A DNA stretch of 64,000 nucleotides. Origin: Fusobacterium perfoetens. Lineage in GTDB: Bacteria > Fusobacteriota > Fusobacteriia > Fusobacteriales > Fusobacteriaceae. The position numbers and the translations under genes are program-made. Each line of letters begins with the position of its first letter. The stretch's first letter is position 1. The notes under the pieces are model-generated. The model made no database searches. It was not told the origin of the DNA and was given only the letters and a program-made list of their open reading frames with translations. The stretch is from assembly GCF_021531475.1 (NCBI RefSeq), contig NZ_JADYTX010000007.1:1-64000 (forward strand), written 5' to 3'. Below are positions 24,242-32,027 of the stretch, one piece after another.

Positions 24242-25129
24242 TTATTTTTTTTCAATAGATGTTAAAGCAATTTTAGTAAACTCAGATATTATATATGGCT
24301 TTTGAGTTGATTTTTTATAGGCTATAAAAAATTCTCTACTGCTATAAGCATTTTTAATTTTATAATATTTTATTCCCTCTAATTTTTCAACAGAGCTTGG
24401 AACAAAACCAACCCCCATATTTTGATCAACAAGAGAGTTAACAGTTTCAAAATCTTTTGTTTCTAAGATACAATGTAAATTAAAACTTAGTGATTCACAG
24501 ATTTTATCAATATTTTTTCTAGCTTTTATACCTTTCATAAGCAGTATAAAACTTTCATTTTTAAAGATAGAAAGGTCAACAATCTCATCTTTTATTTTTT
24601 GATTAAGAGGATTTGATTTTGGTACAGCTAGAAGAATATCCTCTGTGAAAAGTTTTTTATATACAATTTTTGGGTTAAAATCTAAAAATGCCGATATAAC
24701 TAAATCTACTTCATCTTCTAAAAGTATTTTTTCTAAGTTATATTGAGAATCTTCGATTATTTTTATCTGAACATCTGGAAAAAGTTTATTAAATTCTGGA
24801 ATAATTTTTGGGAAAAAATATCTTCCATAGAATTGATAAGCTCCTATACCAAGAGTTCTTTTTTTACAAGAGGAAAGATTTTCTAATTTTTCTTTAAAGA
24901 TTTTAGTTTGAGATATTATTTTTTCACTCTCTTCCAAAAAAATCTCTCCAGCATATGTCAAAAAAACCCCTTTGCTAGTTCTTCTAAAAAGTTGTAATCC
25001 AAGTTCTTCTTCCAATTTTGTTATGGATTGACTAAGTGCTGATTGACTGACAAATAATTTTTCTGCTGCCTTTGAAAAATTATTGAATTCAGCTATACAG
25101 CAAACATATTCCATATCTTTTAATGTCAT
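24242..25129 (-). CDS. LysR-family transcriptional regulator
   Basis: This 295-aa regulator has an N-terminal winged helix (about 1-60, with FSKAAEKLFVSQSALSQSIT) and a C-terminal substrate-binding-like effector domain (about 88-290). It probably controls its operon, because the nfn fusion gene follows 27 bases later; the effector is not known. A promoter on the minus strand (25169-25197) overlaps back-to-back with the plus-strand promoter of the candidate small RNA, which would allow shared regulation. Confidence 0.92.
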   Translation of the reverse strand: MTLKDMEYVCCIAEFNNFSKAAEKLFVSQSALSQSITKLEEELGLQLFRRTSKGVFLTYAGEIFLEESEKIISQTKIFKEKLENLSSCKKRTLGIGAYQFYGRYFFPKIIPEFNKLFPDVQIKIIEDSQYNLEKILLEDEVDLVISAFLDFNPKIVYKKLFTEDILLAVPKSNPLNQKIKDEIVDLSIFKNESFILLMKGIKARKNIDKICESLSFNLHCILETKDFETVNSLVDQNMGVGFVPSSVEKLEGIKYYKIKNAYSSREFFIAYKKSTQKPYIISEFTKIALTSIEKK

Positions 25130-25168
25130 AAATCTTCCACGCCCTTTATAAGTTTTTCTTATAGTAGT

Positions 25169-25197
25169 ATTATAAATTAATATTTCAAAAAAAGCAA
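25169..25197 (-). promoter_or_regulatory. Promoter of lysR-nfn
   Basis: On the minus strand, TTGCTT and TATAAT are spaced by 17 bases. Confidence 0.65.
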
Positions 25198-25212
25198 ATT
25201 TATTGTTATAAT
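25184..25212 (+). promoter_or_regulatory. Promoter of candidate small RNA
   Basis: TTCAAA and TATAAT are spaced by 17 bases on the plus strand, overlapping the lysR promoter. Confidence 0.5.
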
Positions 25213-25218
25213 CTATCC

Positions 25219-25335
25219 ATACAAAGATAGGTATTTCTAAAACATTCCTATAAGATTTTACCGTCTTGTTTCCTTAAACTTATATATGTTAAAAATAAAG
25301 CAGATTGTTAGCCCCTCTCTGTTTTATTTTTATTT
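25219..25335 (+). ncRNA. Candidate intergenic small RNA
   Basis: A plus-strand promoter at 25184-25212 and a strong hairpin with T-rich right arm at 25292-25330 bound a transcript of about 115 nt that encodes no protein. Internal stems include ATAGG/CCTAT (about 25228-25252) and AAGA/TCTT. The loop of the terminal hairpin is TTGTTAGCCCCTC, whose CCCCUC could pair with Shine-Dalgarno sequences. The lgt gene has a separate promoter after the hairpin, so this is probably not the lgt leader. Identity is inferred. Confidence 0.45.
25292..25330 (+). terminator. Terminator with C-rich loop
   Basis: AAAATAAAGCAGA pairs with TCTGTTTTATTTT (13 bp including one G-U), loop TTGTTAGCCCCTC, then TATTTATT. 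Confidence 0.7.
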
Positions 25336-25336
25336 A

Positions 25337-25365
25337 TTGCAAAAATTTTTTTTACGTGATAAACT
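25337..25365 (+). promoter_or_regulatory. Promoter of lgt operon
   Basis: TTGCAA and TAAACT are spaced by 17 bases, 40 bases before the lgt start. Confidence 0.5.
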
Positions 25366-25404
25366 TACTTATAGATAAACAACAAAATTATAGGAGATAG
25401 AAAG

Positions 25405-26280
25405 ATGAATCCAATATTTTTTGCTATAGGAAAAATAAAAATTACCTATTATGGAATGATGTATGCAATATCTTTTTTACTTGGAATAGAGCTTGGAAAA
25501 AAAGCTGCTAAAGATAAAGGTTTTTCTCCAGAGTTGGTGGAAAATTATGCTTTTGTGGCAATGATTTCAGGACTTTTAGGTGGAAGACTTTATTATGTTT
25601 TATTTAATTTAGATTATTATTTAAGATATCCTGCTGATATTATAGCTGTTTGGAAAGGTGGAATGGCTATTCACGGAGGAATAATCGGAGGGATAATCGG
25701 AACTTGTATCTATGGGTATATAAAAAAAATAAATCCATTGCAACTTGGAGATTTTGCAGCAGGTCCACTTATTTTAGGTCAAGGGATAGGAAGAATAGGA
25801 AATCTTATGAATGGAGAGATTTATGGAGTTCCTACTTTTACACCATATAAATATATTTTTTCATTAAAACCAAATTTTTATCAGTGGTTTAATTTTTATC
25901 AAAATTTACCACTAGAAGAAAAAATGAAATATACAGAGAAAGTGCCTTGGGGATTAGTTTTTCCACTTTCTTCACCAGCAGGGGAAGAATTTCCAAATCT
26001 TCCACTTCACCCAGCTATGCTTTATGAACTTGTTTTAAATTTTATTGGATTTATTTTTATTTGGTTTTTCTTAAGAAAAAAAGATTATCCAGTGGGAGTG
26101 GTTTGGTGTTCATATATAATAATTTATAGTCTTATAAGAATTTTTGTAAGTTTTTTTAGAGCTGAGGATTTAATGTTTATGGGTCTTAGAGCTCCTCACC
26201 TTATAAGCCTTATTATGATAATAATATCAGGAATTTTTATAATTTTTTTAAATAAAAAAGACAAAATGGCAAAAAATTAA
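25405..26280 (+). CDS. lgt: Prolipoprotein diacylglyceryl transferase
   Basis: This 291-aa inner-membrane enzyme transfers diacylglycerol from phosphatidylglycerol to the lipobox cysteine of prelipoproteins. The Lgt signature GRIGNLMNGEIYG is present, with YGMMYAISF and MAIHGGIIGG in the N-terminal half and a late HPAMLYEL segment. About seven membrane segments are seen, usual length. The start follows TAGGAGA. It heads a plus-strand set whose next member is itself a lipoprotein. Confidence 0.95.
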   Translation: MNPIFFAIGKIKITYYGMMYAISFLLGIELGKKAAKDKGFSPELVENYAFVAMISGLLGGRLYYVLFNLDYYLRYPADIIAVWKGGMAIHGGIIGGIIGTCIYGYIKKINPLQLGDFAAGPLILGQGIGRIGNLMNGEIYGVPTFTPYKYIFSLKPNFYQWFNFYQNLPLEEKMKYTEKVPWGLVFPLSSPAGEEFPNLPLHPAMLYELVLNFIGFIFIWFFLRKKDYPVGVVWCSYIIIYSLIRIFVSFFRAEDLMFMGLRAPHLISLIMIIISGIFIIFLNKKDKMAKN

Positions 26281-26335
26281 GTCAAACACTGTATCAAGAA
26301 GAAAAATAAAACTAGATTTTTTACAAGGAGGAAGA

Positions 26336-26746
26336 ATGAAAAAAATATTTGTAGGATTAATGTTGGTATTAGGAATGATTGGATGTACTAGTTCAAAGGT
26401 AGGAAAAACAGAATCTTTAGCTGGAAAACAATATGTTTTAGTTCAACAAGGAAAAGACTATCAAATAACTTTAAACTTTGCAGAGGATAATTTATTTGGA
26501 TTTGCTGGAGTAAATCATTACTTTGGTAAATATCAATTAGATGGAAATAAACTTGTAGTAGGTAGTGCTGGTTCTACAATGATGGCAGGACCTCAAGAAG
26601 CTATGACAGCTGAACAAAACTTTTTATCACAATTAGGAAAAGCAAAAACATATGAAGTAACAGAAACTGGATTAATAATTACAACAGAAGCAGGAGAAAA
26701 ATTAGAGTTTAAACTAGTTGAAGCTCCAAAACCAGCACAAAAATAG
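26336..26746 (+). CDS. META-domain lipoprotein (HslJ-like)
   Basis: This is a 136-aa lipoprotein: a short signal peptide ends in a lipobox MIGC (C17), so it should be a substrate of Lgt encoded just upstream. The rest is a small META/HslJ-type domain with the GxxxxxxxxG(V/C)NxxxGxY pattern visible in FGFAGVNHYFGKYQLDGNKL. META proteins are linked to envelope stress and antibiotic tolerance in other bacteria; function here is unknown. The C-terminus ends in a short K/P-rich tail. The start follows CAAGGAGG. Confidence 0.83.
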   Translation: MKKIFVGLMLVLGMIGCTSSKVGKTESLAGKQYVLVQQGKDYQITLNFAEDNLFGFAGVNHYFGKYQLDGNKLVVGSAGSTMMAGPQEAMTAEQNFLSQLGKAKTYEVTETGLIITTEAGEKLEFKLVEAPKPAQK

Positions 26747-26767
26747 AGAATTTGGAGATGGAAAAAA

Positions 26768-27205
26768 ATGAGTAATAAATATTTAATAGTTAGCAAGGAA
26801 ATTTTACCAGATTATTTTGATAAAGTTATAGAAGCCAGAGAACTTTTAGAGCAAGGAAAAGTTAAAAATATAAGTGAGGCTGTAAAAAAAGTTGGAATTA
26901 GTAGAAGTACTTATTACAAATACAAAGATTTTGTATTTTCTCCATCAGCAGAATCTCACGGAAAAAGAGCCTTGATTTCTGTTGTATTAGAACATACTCA
27001 AGGTAGCCTTTCTAATGTTTTAAATTATATAAGTTCTATCAATGGAAATATTTTGACAATTAACCAAAATATTCCGATGAATAACTCTGCTACTGTTATT
27101 ATATTTATGGAGATTCTTCATATGGCAATTTCTATTGAAGAGGCAATAGATGAGATAAATAAACTTGCAAATGTAATTAACTGTAAACTTATGTCGATTG
27201 AATAG
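26768..27205 (+). CDS. UPF0735-type HTH-ACT protein
   Basis: This 145-aa protein has a short helix-turn-helix (about 38-60, EAVKKVGISRSTYYKYKD) followed by an ACT domain (about 70-145). This is the UPF0735 family, sometimes called PheB. ACT domains bind amino acids, so it is probably an amino-acid-responsive regulator; targets are unknown. It starts 22 bases after the META lipoprotein gene with GGAG. A longer paralogue is at 54561-55133. Confidence 0.85.
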   Translation: MSNKYLIVSKEILPDYFDKVIEARELLEQGKVKNISEAVKKVGISRSTYYKYKDFVFSPSAESHGKRALISVVLEHTQGSLSNVLNYISSINGNILTINQNIPMNNSATVIIFMEILHMAISIEEAIDEINKLANVINCKLMSIE

Positions 27206-27217
27206 AGGTGAAGTGAA

Positions 27218-27562
27218 ATGAAAAAAATAGGAGTAATGTTTCTATTATTATCATCTTTAGCTCTTGCAAGAGGTGGAGAAGATATAGTAGAAGACAGAAT
27301 GGAGAATCAATTAAAAGTTAGCTTATCAAAAATAATAGATTATAATGTAGATTATGATGTAGACATTTTTGATGATAAAATGAATGTGGAGATAGAGGTT
27401 GAAGGTCTGAAGGAACCAAAATTAGATTATAACAAAATAACTGATGCTGTTCTTTCTAGTGCAAAAGAAAATGCTCCCGAAGTAAAAGATATCAATATAA
27501 CAGTAGTGTATGACCAACCTATTGGAGAAGATAAAATATTATTTAACAAAAGATTTATGTAA
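27218..27562 (+). CDS. Small exported protein of unknown function
   Basis: This 114-aa protein has an N-terminal signal peptide (MKKIGVMFLLLSSLALARG) likely cleaved after ALA. The mature part of about 97 residues is acidic, with alternating V/I and D/E (DYNVDYDVDIFDDKMNVEIE) suggesting a small beta-rich domain. There is no lipobox. It lies 12 bases after the HTH-ACT gene and is last before a strong terminator. I do not recognise a family. Confidence 0.75.
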   Translation: MKKIGVMFLLLSSLALARGGEDIVEDRMENQLKVSLSKIIDYNVDYDVDIFDDKMNVEIEVEGLKEPKLDYNKITDAVLSSAKENAPEVKDINITVVYDQPIGEDKILFNKRFM

Positions 27563-27584
27563 AATAAGCCCTTAGGGGCTTATT
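27563..27584 (+). terminator. Terminator of lgt operon
   Basis: AATAAGCCC pairs with GGGCTTATT, followed by six Ts. Confidence 0.92.
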
Positions 27585-27597
27585 TTTTTGCATAAAA

Positions 27598-27621
27598 ATA
27601 GAGGTTATAAAAAACCTCTAT
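27598..27621 (-). terminator. Terminator of GNAT gene
   Basis: ATAGAGGTT pairs with AACCTCTAT; on the minus strand a TTTTTATG tail follows. Confidence 0.85.
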
Positions 27622-27634
27622 CAATAATTAATAA

Positions 27635-28129
27635 TTAAAGTTCGGCTATCATATCATACCAAACAACTCCACCATGAGTTGATTCTGATACGCCGTAATT
27701 TTTATATCCAAAACTTTCATAAAAACCTATAAGATTTTCTTTACAAGTTAAGACCATTTTTTCTTTTCCAGATTTTTTAGATTTTTCCATAAGGGATCTC
27801 ATAAGAAGAGAGGCAACCCCTTTTCTTTGATACTCTGGTAAAACATCAAGTCCAAAAACAGTTTGATTTTTTCCATTAGGATTATGTCCACCCTCTGGTT
27901 CATAAAGAGAATCTAATATAACATTAGAATCAGTAATACAACCATTTATAAATCCGATTATTTTATTATTATCACTATCGACTGCCACTAAAAAACTTTC
28001 AGGAAAAGTTTTTATTCTATATTCTAATGATTCTTTTGTAGCAGCTTCAGCTTTTGGAAAACAAATTTCTTCAATAGAAGTAACAACATCTAAATCTTCT
28101 AAAGAAACAGTTCTTATAAAAATATTCAT
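27635..28129 (-). CDS. GNAT-family N-acetyltransferase
   Basis: This 164-aa GNAT acetyltransferase has an acetyl-CoA-binding loop in the segment VLPEYQRKGVASLLM (about 106-120; the Q/RxxGxG/A pattern), followed by a C-terminal strand with ENLIGFYESFGYKNYG. Substrate is unknown. It starts after AAGGAGA. It lies 52 bases downstream of the S24 repressor on the same strand with no terminator between, so the two may be cotranscribed. Confidence 0.85.
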   Translation of the reverse strand: MNIFIRTVSLEDLDVVTSIEEICFPKAEAATKESLEYRIKTFPESFLVAVDSDNNKIIGFINGCITDSNVILDSLYEPEGGHNPNGKNQTVFGLDVLPEYQRKGVASLLMRSLMEKSKKSGKEKMVLTCKENLIGFYESFGYKNYGVSESTHGGVVWYDMIAEL

Positions 28130-28181
28130 TATTTAAAATCTCCTTACAAAATTATATGTATTTATAAATATAGATAAGTTG

Positions 28182-28874
28182 TTAAATATCAGATAAAACT
28201 TTTATAACTTTTCCAACTACACTTAGATTTTCTCCAGGTCCAATATAGATAGGAGAATAGTTAGGGTTATCACTTACAAGAGCCACATAATTTTTAGTTA
28301 TCTTAAGTCTTTTTACATAGGCTTGTTCATCAACAAAAAATGCTCCAATTTCTCCACTTTTAACATCTAGAGTTTTTTTACAAATTATTATAGAACCATC
28401 TTTTATAGTTGGCTCCATAGAATCTCCAACTACGTTCACGGCAAAAATATTTTCATTGGAATTATCAAGTCCAGGTAGCATAATATAATCTTCTATATCA
28501 TTATCTGTAAAAGCTCCAAGTCCTGCAGAAATTCTTTCAAAAAGAGGAATAGTATTATCAGAGGCTTCTGAAATATATTTAGCACTATTTTTAATATTTT
28601 CTTTTAAATCAGATTTTAATTTTTCTATTCTATCAACAATTATCTTTGGTGTTCTCTCAATAGCTGCCAGATATAACATATGCTCTTTTTCTTCTGGTGT
28701 AAGGTTAAGAGAATCAGCTATTCTATAAAGAACCTCTTCACTAGGTGGATTTTTTACTTCACCTCTCTCAATAGAGTTAAAATAAGATTGAGTTATATTT
28801 ATCATCTTAGCAAATTTATTTTGACTTATTCCCAAAGCTTCTCTTTTTTCTTTTAAATATTGTGTAAAAGTCAA
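28182..28874 (-). CDS. XRE-S24 repressor (LexA/CI-like)
   Basis: This 230-aa repressor has an N-terminal XRE helix-turn-helix (about 1-70, LGISQNKFAKMINITQSYFN) and a C-terminal S24 self-cleaving domain with catalytic S152 (GDSMEPT) and K188 (YVKRLK). An Ala-Gly pair in ISAGLG (117-118) is placed as the self-cleavage site of LexA and phage CI repressors. The TTG at 28874 is taken as start because AGGAGG is eight bases upstream and an HTH follows at once. It is divergent from a 74-aa gene; the space holds a dyad overlapping the opposite -35. It is probably an SOS- or stress-relieved repressor. Confidence 0.88.
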   Translation of the reverse strand: MTFTQYLKEKREALGISQNKFAKMINITQSYFNSIERGEVKNPPSEEVLYRIADSLNLTPEEKEHMLYLAAIERTPKIIVDRIEKLKSDLKENIKNSAKYISEASDNTIPLFERISAGLGAFTDNDIEDYIMLPGLDNSNENIFAVNVVGDSMEPTIKDGSIIICKKTLDVKSGEIGAFFVDEQAYVKRLKITKNYVALVSDNPNYSPIYIGPGENLSVVGKVIKVLSDI

Positions 28875-28914
28875 GGCAAGTACCTCCTTTTTAATATATA
28901 TTTTCTTATAAATA

Positions 28915-28943
28915 ATTATACTATATTTTAAAATAGATTGCAA
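28915..28943 (-). promoter_or_regulatory. Promoter of S24 repressor
   Basis: On the minus strand, TTGCAA and TATAAT are separated by 17 bases; the spacer is itself nearly palindromic (CTATTTTAAAATATAG). Confidence 0.75.
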
Positions 28944-28954
28944 CAAAATAAAAA

Positions 28955-28974
28955 AACTATTGACAAAAATAGTT
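28955..28974. promoter_or_regulatory. Candidate operator of the S24 repressor
   Basis: AACTATT-gacaaa-AATAGTT is a perfect 7+7 inverted repeat covering the -35 box of the 74-aa gene. It lies about 12 bases from the -35 of the repressor gene, so one protein could block both. Confidence 0.6.
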
Positions 28975-28988
28975 AGTTAATATATAAT
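28960..28988 (+). promoter_or_regulatory. Strong promoter of the 74-aa gene
   Basis: TTGACA and TATAAT are spaced by 17 bases, full consensus. The transcript has a leader of about 45 bases with repeats of TTATAGAT. Confidence 0.85.
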
Positions 28989-29041
28989 TATGTTATAGAT
29001 GATTATAGATATATATTTAACATAAAAAAGGGGGAGTTTTT

Positions 29042-29266
29042 ATGAAAATACTTATAAAAAATAAAAAATGGAATATTTTTTTAGGAGATACATTATTAGT
29101 GTGTGATGTTAATCAAAAAGAGGGAGTATTTTTTATAAAATTTGAATACGGGAATAAAATAGTTAATATAAAAAGTAAAAATATAGATAATACTTTAAAG
29201 AATTTAGAAGATATGTTTGTAGAATTAGAAGTTAAAAAATCTCTTAGAAAGAAAATCGCAGGATAA
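29042..29266 (+). CDS. Small 74-aa protein under the S24 repressor
   Basis: This 74-aa basic cytoplasmic protein has no recognised domain. The first half is beta-like (WNIFLGDTLLVCDVNQKEGV), the second helical and lysine-rich. It has a consensus promoter and a GGGGGAG ribosome site, so when derepressed it should be made strongly. It is divergent from the S24 repressor with an operator between. This layout, repressor plus tightly controlled small protein, resembles phage or stress switches, but its action is unknown. A bidirectional terminator follows. Confidence 0.7.
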   Translation: MKILIKNKKWNIFLGDTLLVCDVNQKEGVFFIKFEYGNKIVNIKSKNIDNTLKNLEDMFVELEVKKSLRKKIAG

Positions 29267-29305
29267 AGATAAAATGAAAATAGTTTTTAATATAGAAATA
29301 GGCTG

Positions 29306-29339
29306 AAAGGGTTATTGTAAAGATTAGCAATAACCCTTT
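29306..29339. terminator. Bidirectional terminator
   Basis: AAAGGGTTATTG pairs with CAATAACCCTTT, with T or A runs on each side. It serves the 74-aa gene and cobQ. Confidence 0.88.
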
Positions 29340-29343
29340 TAAA

Positions 29344-30843
29344 TTATTTTAAAATTTTATAGATTTTTTTCATATCAAGATTAGTTTTCATAAGTTTAGC
29401 TAGTTTTTTTAACTCTGTTTCTTGATAGGTGTCCATATTCACATAATCCAAAATTGGTGGAAGTCCTTTTCTTTCTCTTAATTTATTAAGAAATTTTCTT
29501 GTAAATTTAGAGGAATTAAAAAGTCCGTGGATATAAGTTCCAATAATATTATCTTTACAGATAAGAGCAAAATCATCTTCTCCAGTTACAGAATATTTAG
29601 AGTCCTCTCCAGTTGTAAGTCCTTGGTGAATTTCACAACCACTGACAGTTATTCCATCAAATCCCTCCAAAAATCCTGTACAGTTAGTAAGAGTTTTAGT
29701 AACTTGTTTAGTGTATTTTTTTTCTTTCATATTTGTTGACATATTAAGAACACCTAAAGTTTCAGCTTTCAAGAAACTACTTTCCACTTGTTTTAAATCT
29801 TTTATAGATTTTCCAAGCATCTGGAATCCACTGTGAATACCAAGTACAAGAGTACCTTTCTTGATATATTCCAAAACTCCTTGAGTGATTTTTCTAGCCT
29901 CAATAAGAGTATAGTCATATATTGCATTTTTACTTCCAGGAAGAATTATAAGATCAAAATCTCCAGTAAGTTGTTCTTTTGAAGAAATATATACCAGATT
30001 AACATCTTCATAAACAAGTAGTGATGTAAAATCTGTTGAGTTTGATAATTTTTCAAAATTTATAACAGCGATATTTAGATCTTTTTTAGATTTTTCATCT
30101 TTTGGAGAAAAATTATAGCTATCTTCATTTTCTAATTTTAGATCAATATACGGTAAAACTCCAAGACAAGGAACTTTCAAATTTTGCTTTGCAAGTTTTT
30201 CCTCTAAAAGTTTTATACCCTCATCAAGTAAAGCTCTATCTCCTCTAAATTTATTTATAATATAACCTTTGATACGATCTCTATCAGGTTTATCTAAGAT
30301 CATAAGAGTTCCATAGATAGAGGCAAAAACTCCACCTCTTTCAATATCGGCGATTAAAATTACATTTGAATCAGCAATCTCAGCCATTCCCATATTAACA
30401 ATATCATTTTTTCTAAAATTAATTTCAGCTGGACTTCCAGCTCCCTCAATGACACCAATTTCAAAATTTTCTTTTAATATATTATAATTTCTAGTTACAA
30501 TTTTTTTAAAAAGCTCAAAATTTTCATAATATTCTTTAGCCTGCATATTTTTAAAAGGGATTCCTTCTAAAATTACTTGAGAGGAATTATCATCTCCTGT
30601 AGGCTTAAGAAGAATAGGGTTCATAAAGGCTTTAGGGGTTGTATTAGCCCCTTCTGCTTGTATCACTTGAGCTCTACTCATCTCTTTTCCATCTTCGTCT
30701 ACAAATGAGTTTAGAGCCATATTTTGAGATTTAAAAGGTGCAACTTTATATCCATCTTGAGAAAAAACTCTACAAAGCCCAGCGGTTAAAACAGATTTTC
30801 CCACAGAAGAGCCAGTACCTTGTAACATAATTTTTTTGTGCAT
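29344..30843 (-). CDS. cobQ: Cobyric acid synthase with altered glutaminase site
   Basis: This 499-aa protein matches CobQ/CbiP, which amidates four side chains of adenosylcobyrinic diamide in B12 synthesis. The N-terminal ATPase has GTGSSVGKS (9-17) and KSQNMALNSFV; the C-terminal half is a class I glutaminase-like domain. The nucleophile elbow, usually GICGGxQMLG, reads GIHSGFQMLG here, so the catalytic cysteine is replaced by H336 (codon CAC). The partner histidine in GTYIHGLF (H439) and EIHQG (406) remain. It may use free ammonia, or the activity may differ. No other cobalamin gene is in the window. The start precedes GTAGG-type sites and is not contested. Confidence 0.88.
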   Translation of the reverse strand: MHKKIMLQGTGSSVGKSVLTAGLCRVFSQDGYKVAPFKSQNMALNSFVDEDGKEMSRAQVIQAEGANTTPKAFMNPILLKPTGDDNSSQVILEGIPFKNMQAKEYYENFELFKKIVTRNYNILKENFEIGVIEGAGSPAEINFRKNDIVNMGMAEIADSNVILIADIERGGVFASIYGTLMILDKPDRDRIKGYIINKFRGDRALLDEGIKLLEEKLAKQNLKVPCLGVLPYIDLKLENEDSYNFSPKDEKSKKDLNIAVINFEKLSNSTDFTSLLVYEDVNLVYISSKEQLTGDFDLIILPGSKNAIYDYTLIEARKITQGVLEYIKKGTLVLGIHSGFQMLGKSIKDLKQVESSFLKAETLGVLNMSTNMKEKKYTKQVTKTLTNCTGFLEGFDGITVSGCEIHQGLTTGEDSKYSVTGEDDFALICKDNIIGTYIHGLFNSSKFTRKFLNKLRERKGLPPILDYVNMDTYQETELKKLAKLMKTNLDMKKIYKILK

Positions 30844-30929
30844 ATTATCCTACCTCTTGTATTTTGTTTATCAATTATAGTATATTATAAAATCTCAAAA
30901 AAAGAAATAGTTTTATTTAAAATAAAAAA

Positions 30930-30957
30930 AGCTGTACAAAAATTAATTTGTACAGCT
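30930..30957 (-). terminator. Terminator of purC
   Basis: AGCTGTACAAA pairs with TTTGTACAGCT; the minus-strand tail is TTTTTTT. Confidence 0.9.
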
Positions 30958-30970
30958 AAAACTTTTAATA

Positions 30971-31651
30971 TTATGCAAAGAACATTTCAGTTAAATCCAT
31001 AGGATTAACTATTACACCGTCTTTGTAAACACGCATATTTCCAGATGCGATTTCATCTATTAAGATAACTTCTCCGTTGTTATCAATTCCAAATTCAAAT
31101 TTTATGTCGTAAAGATCTAAACCTTTTTTAGCTAATTCATCTTTAACTATTGTAGATATTTTTTGAGTTCTATCTTTCATAGAATCATATTGCTCAGCAG
31201 TCATAACACCTAATACTACTAAACCATCTTTAGTTACTAATGGATCACCAAGGGCGTCATTTTTAAATGTAGTTTCTACATATGCAGGAAGATCTTGAGC
31301 TTCTTTAGCATATTCGTTATAACGACGGTAAAAGCTTCCAACAGCTTTGAAACGGCAAATTACTTCTAATCCTTTTCCAAATGGTTTAGCTGGTACTACT
31401 TCCATAGTTCCTTTATCTAAGTCAGCTGAAATATAGTGAGTTTTTACTCCAGCGTTGTTAAGAATTTCAAAGAAATATTCAGACATTTTTAAGTTAGCTT
31501 TTCCAATACCTTCAATTGTTAAACCAACAGCATTTTCACCTGGATCGAATACTCCATCTTTACCAGTACAATCATCTTTGAATTCTAATAAGAAGTTTCC
31601 ATTTTCTAATTTGTAAACATTCTTTGTTTTTCCTTGATAAACTTTTTCCAT
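30971..31651 (-). CDS. purC: SAICAR synthetase
   Basis: This 226-aa phosphoribosylaminoimidazole-succinocarboxamide synthase joins aspartate to CAIR in purine synthesis. It opens [13 protein letters not shown], the family start, with later [22 protein letters not shown] and [11 protein letters not shown] motifs. The ATG at 31651 is chosen because GGAGG lies five bases before it; an ATG 12 bases earlier would place that site inside the gene. It stands alone, without other pur genes nearby. A 100-base leader with a stable stem lies upstream. Confidence 0.95.
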   Translation of the reverse strand: MEKVYQGKTKNVYKLENGNFLLEFKDDCTGKDGVFDPGENAVGLTIEGIGKANLKMSEYFFEILNNAGVKTHYISADLDKGTMEVVPAKPFGKGLEVICRFKAVGSFYRRYNEYAKEAQDLPAYVETTFKNDALGDPLVTKDGLVVLGVMTAEQYDSMKDRTQKISTIVKDELAKKGLDLYDIKFEFGIDNNGEVILIDEIASGNMRVYKDGVIVNPMDLTEMFFA

Positions 31652-31760
31652 TTTTTCCTCCATATATTTAATATAAAATTAGTGGCGAATCTTAAATAAA
31701 ACCTTTGGAAAATCACATTTTTCTATATCTTTTAAGTTTTCCAAAAAAACTATATGCTGT

Positions 31761-31788
31761 ATTATATCACTTTTTATTTTTTTTTCAA
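31761..31788 (-). promoter_or_regulatory. Promoter of purC
   Basis: On the minus strand, TTGAAA and TATAAT are spaced by 16 bases, giving a leader of roughly 100 nt. Confidence 0.6.
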
Positions 31789-32011
31789 ATTTTTTCTTTA
31801 AAAATTTTAAAAAATATAAATCTTTACTTTTTTTAGGTAAAAAAATGAGCAATATTTAATATTTAAGAAAAACTCCTTAAAATAAAACTTATGTTATTTA
31901 ATAATTTTTTTAAAGATTTTTTATAGAACTTAGAATTAATAAGGATAATAGCTATTTAAAAATCTATTGTTTTATTATTTTAGAAATTTTGTTTTATCTT
32001 TTAAAATAAAG

Positions 32012-32027
32012 TAACATATGTTATAAT
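32012..32027 (+). promoter_or_regulatory. Palindrome abutting -10 box
   Basis: TAACATATGTTA, a perfect 12-bp palindrome (32012-32023), overlaps TATAAT (32022-32027) upstream of the nitronate monooxygenase-like gene. It is a likely repressor operator; the regulator is unknown. The -35 is weak. Confidence 0.5.

Noticed and set aside
25292-25404. Riboswitch in the lgt leader
   Set aside because: The hairpin precedes the best lgt promoter, and no known riboswitch core was seen; a separate small RNA fits better.
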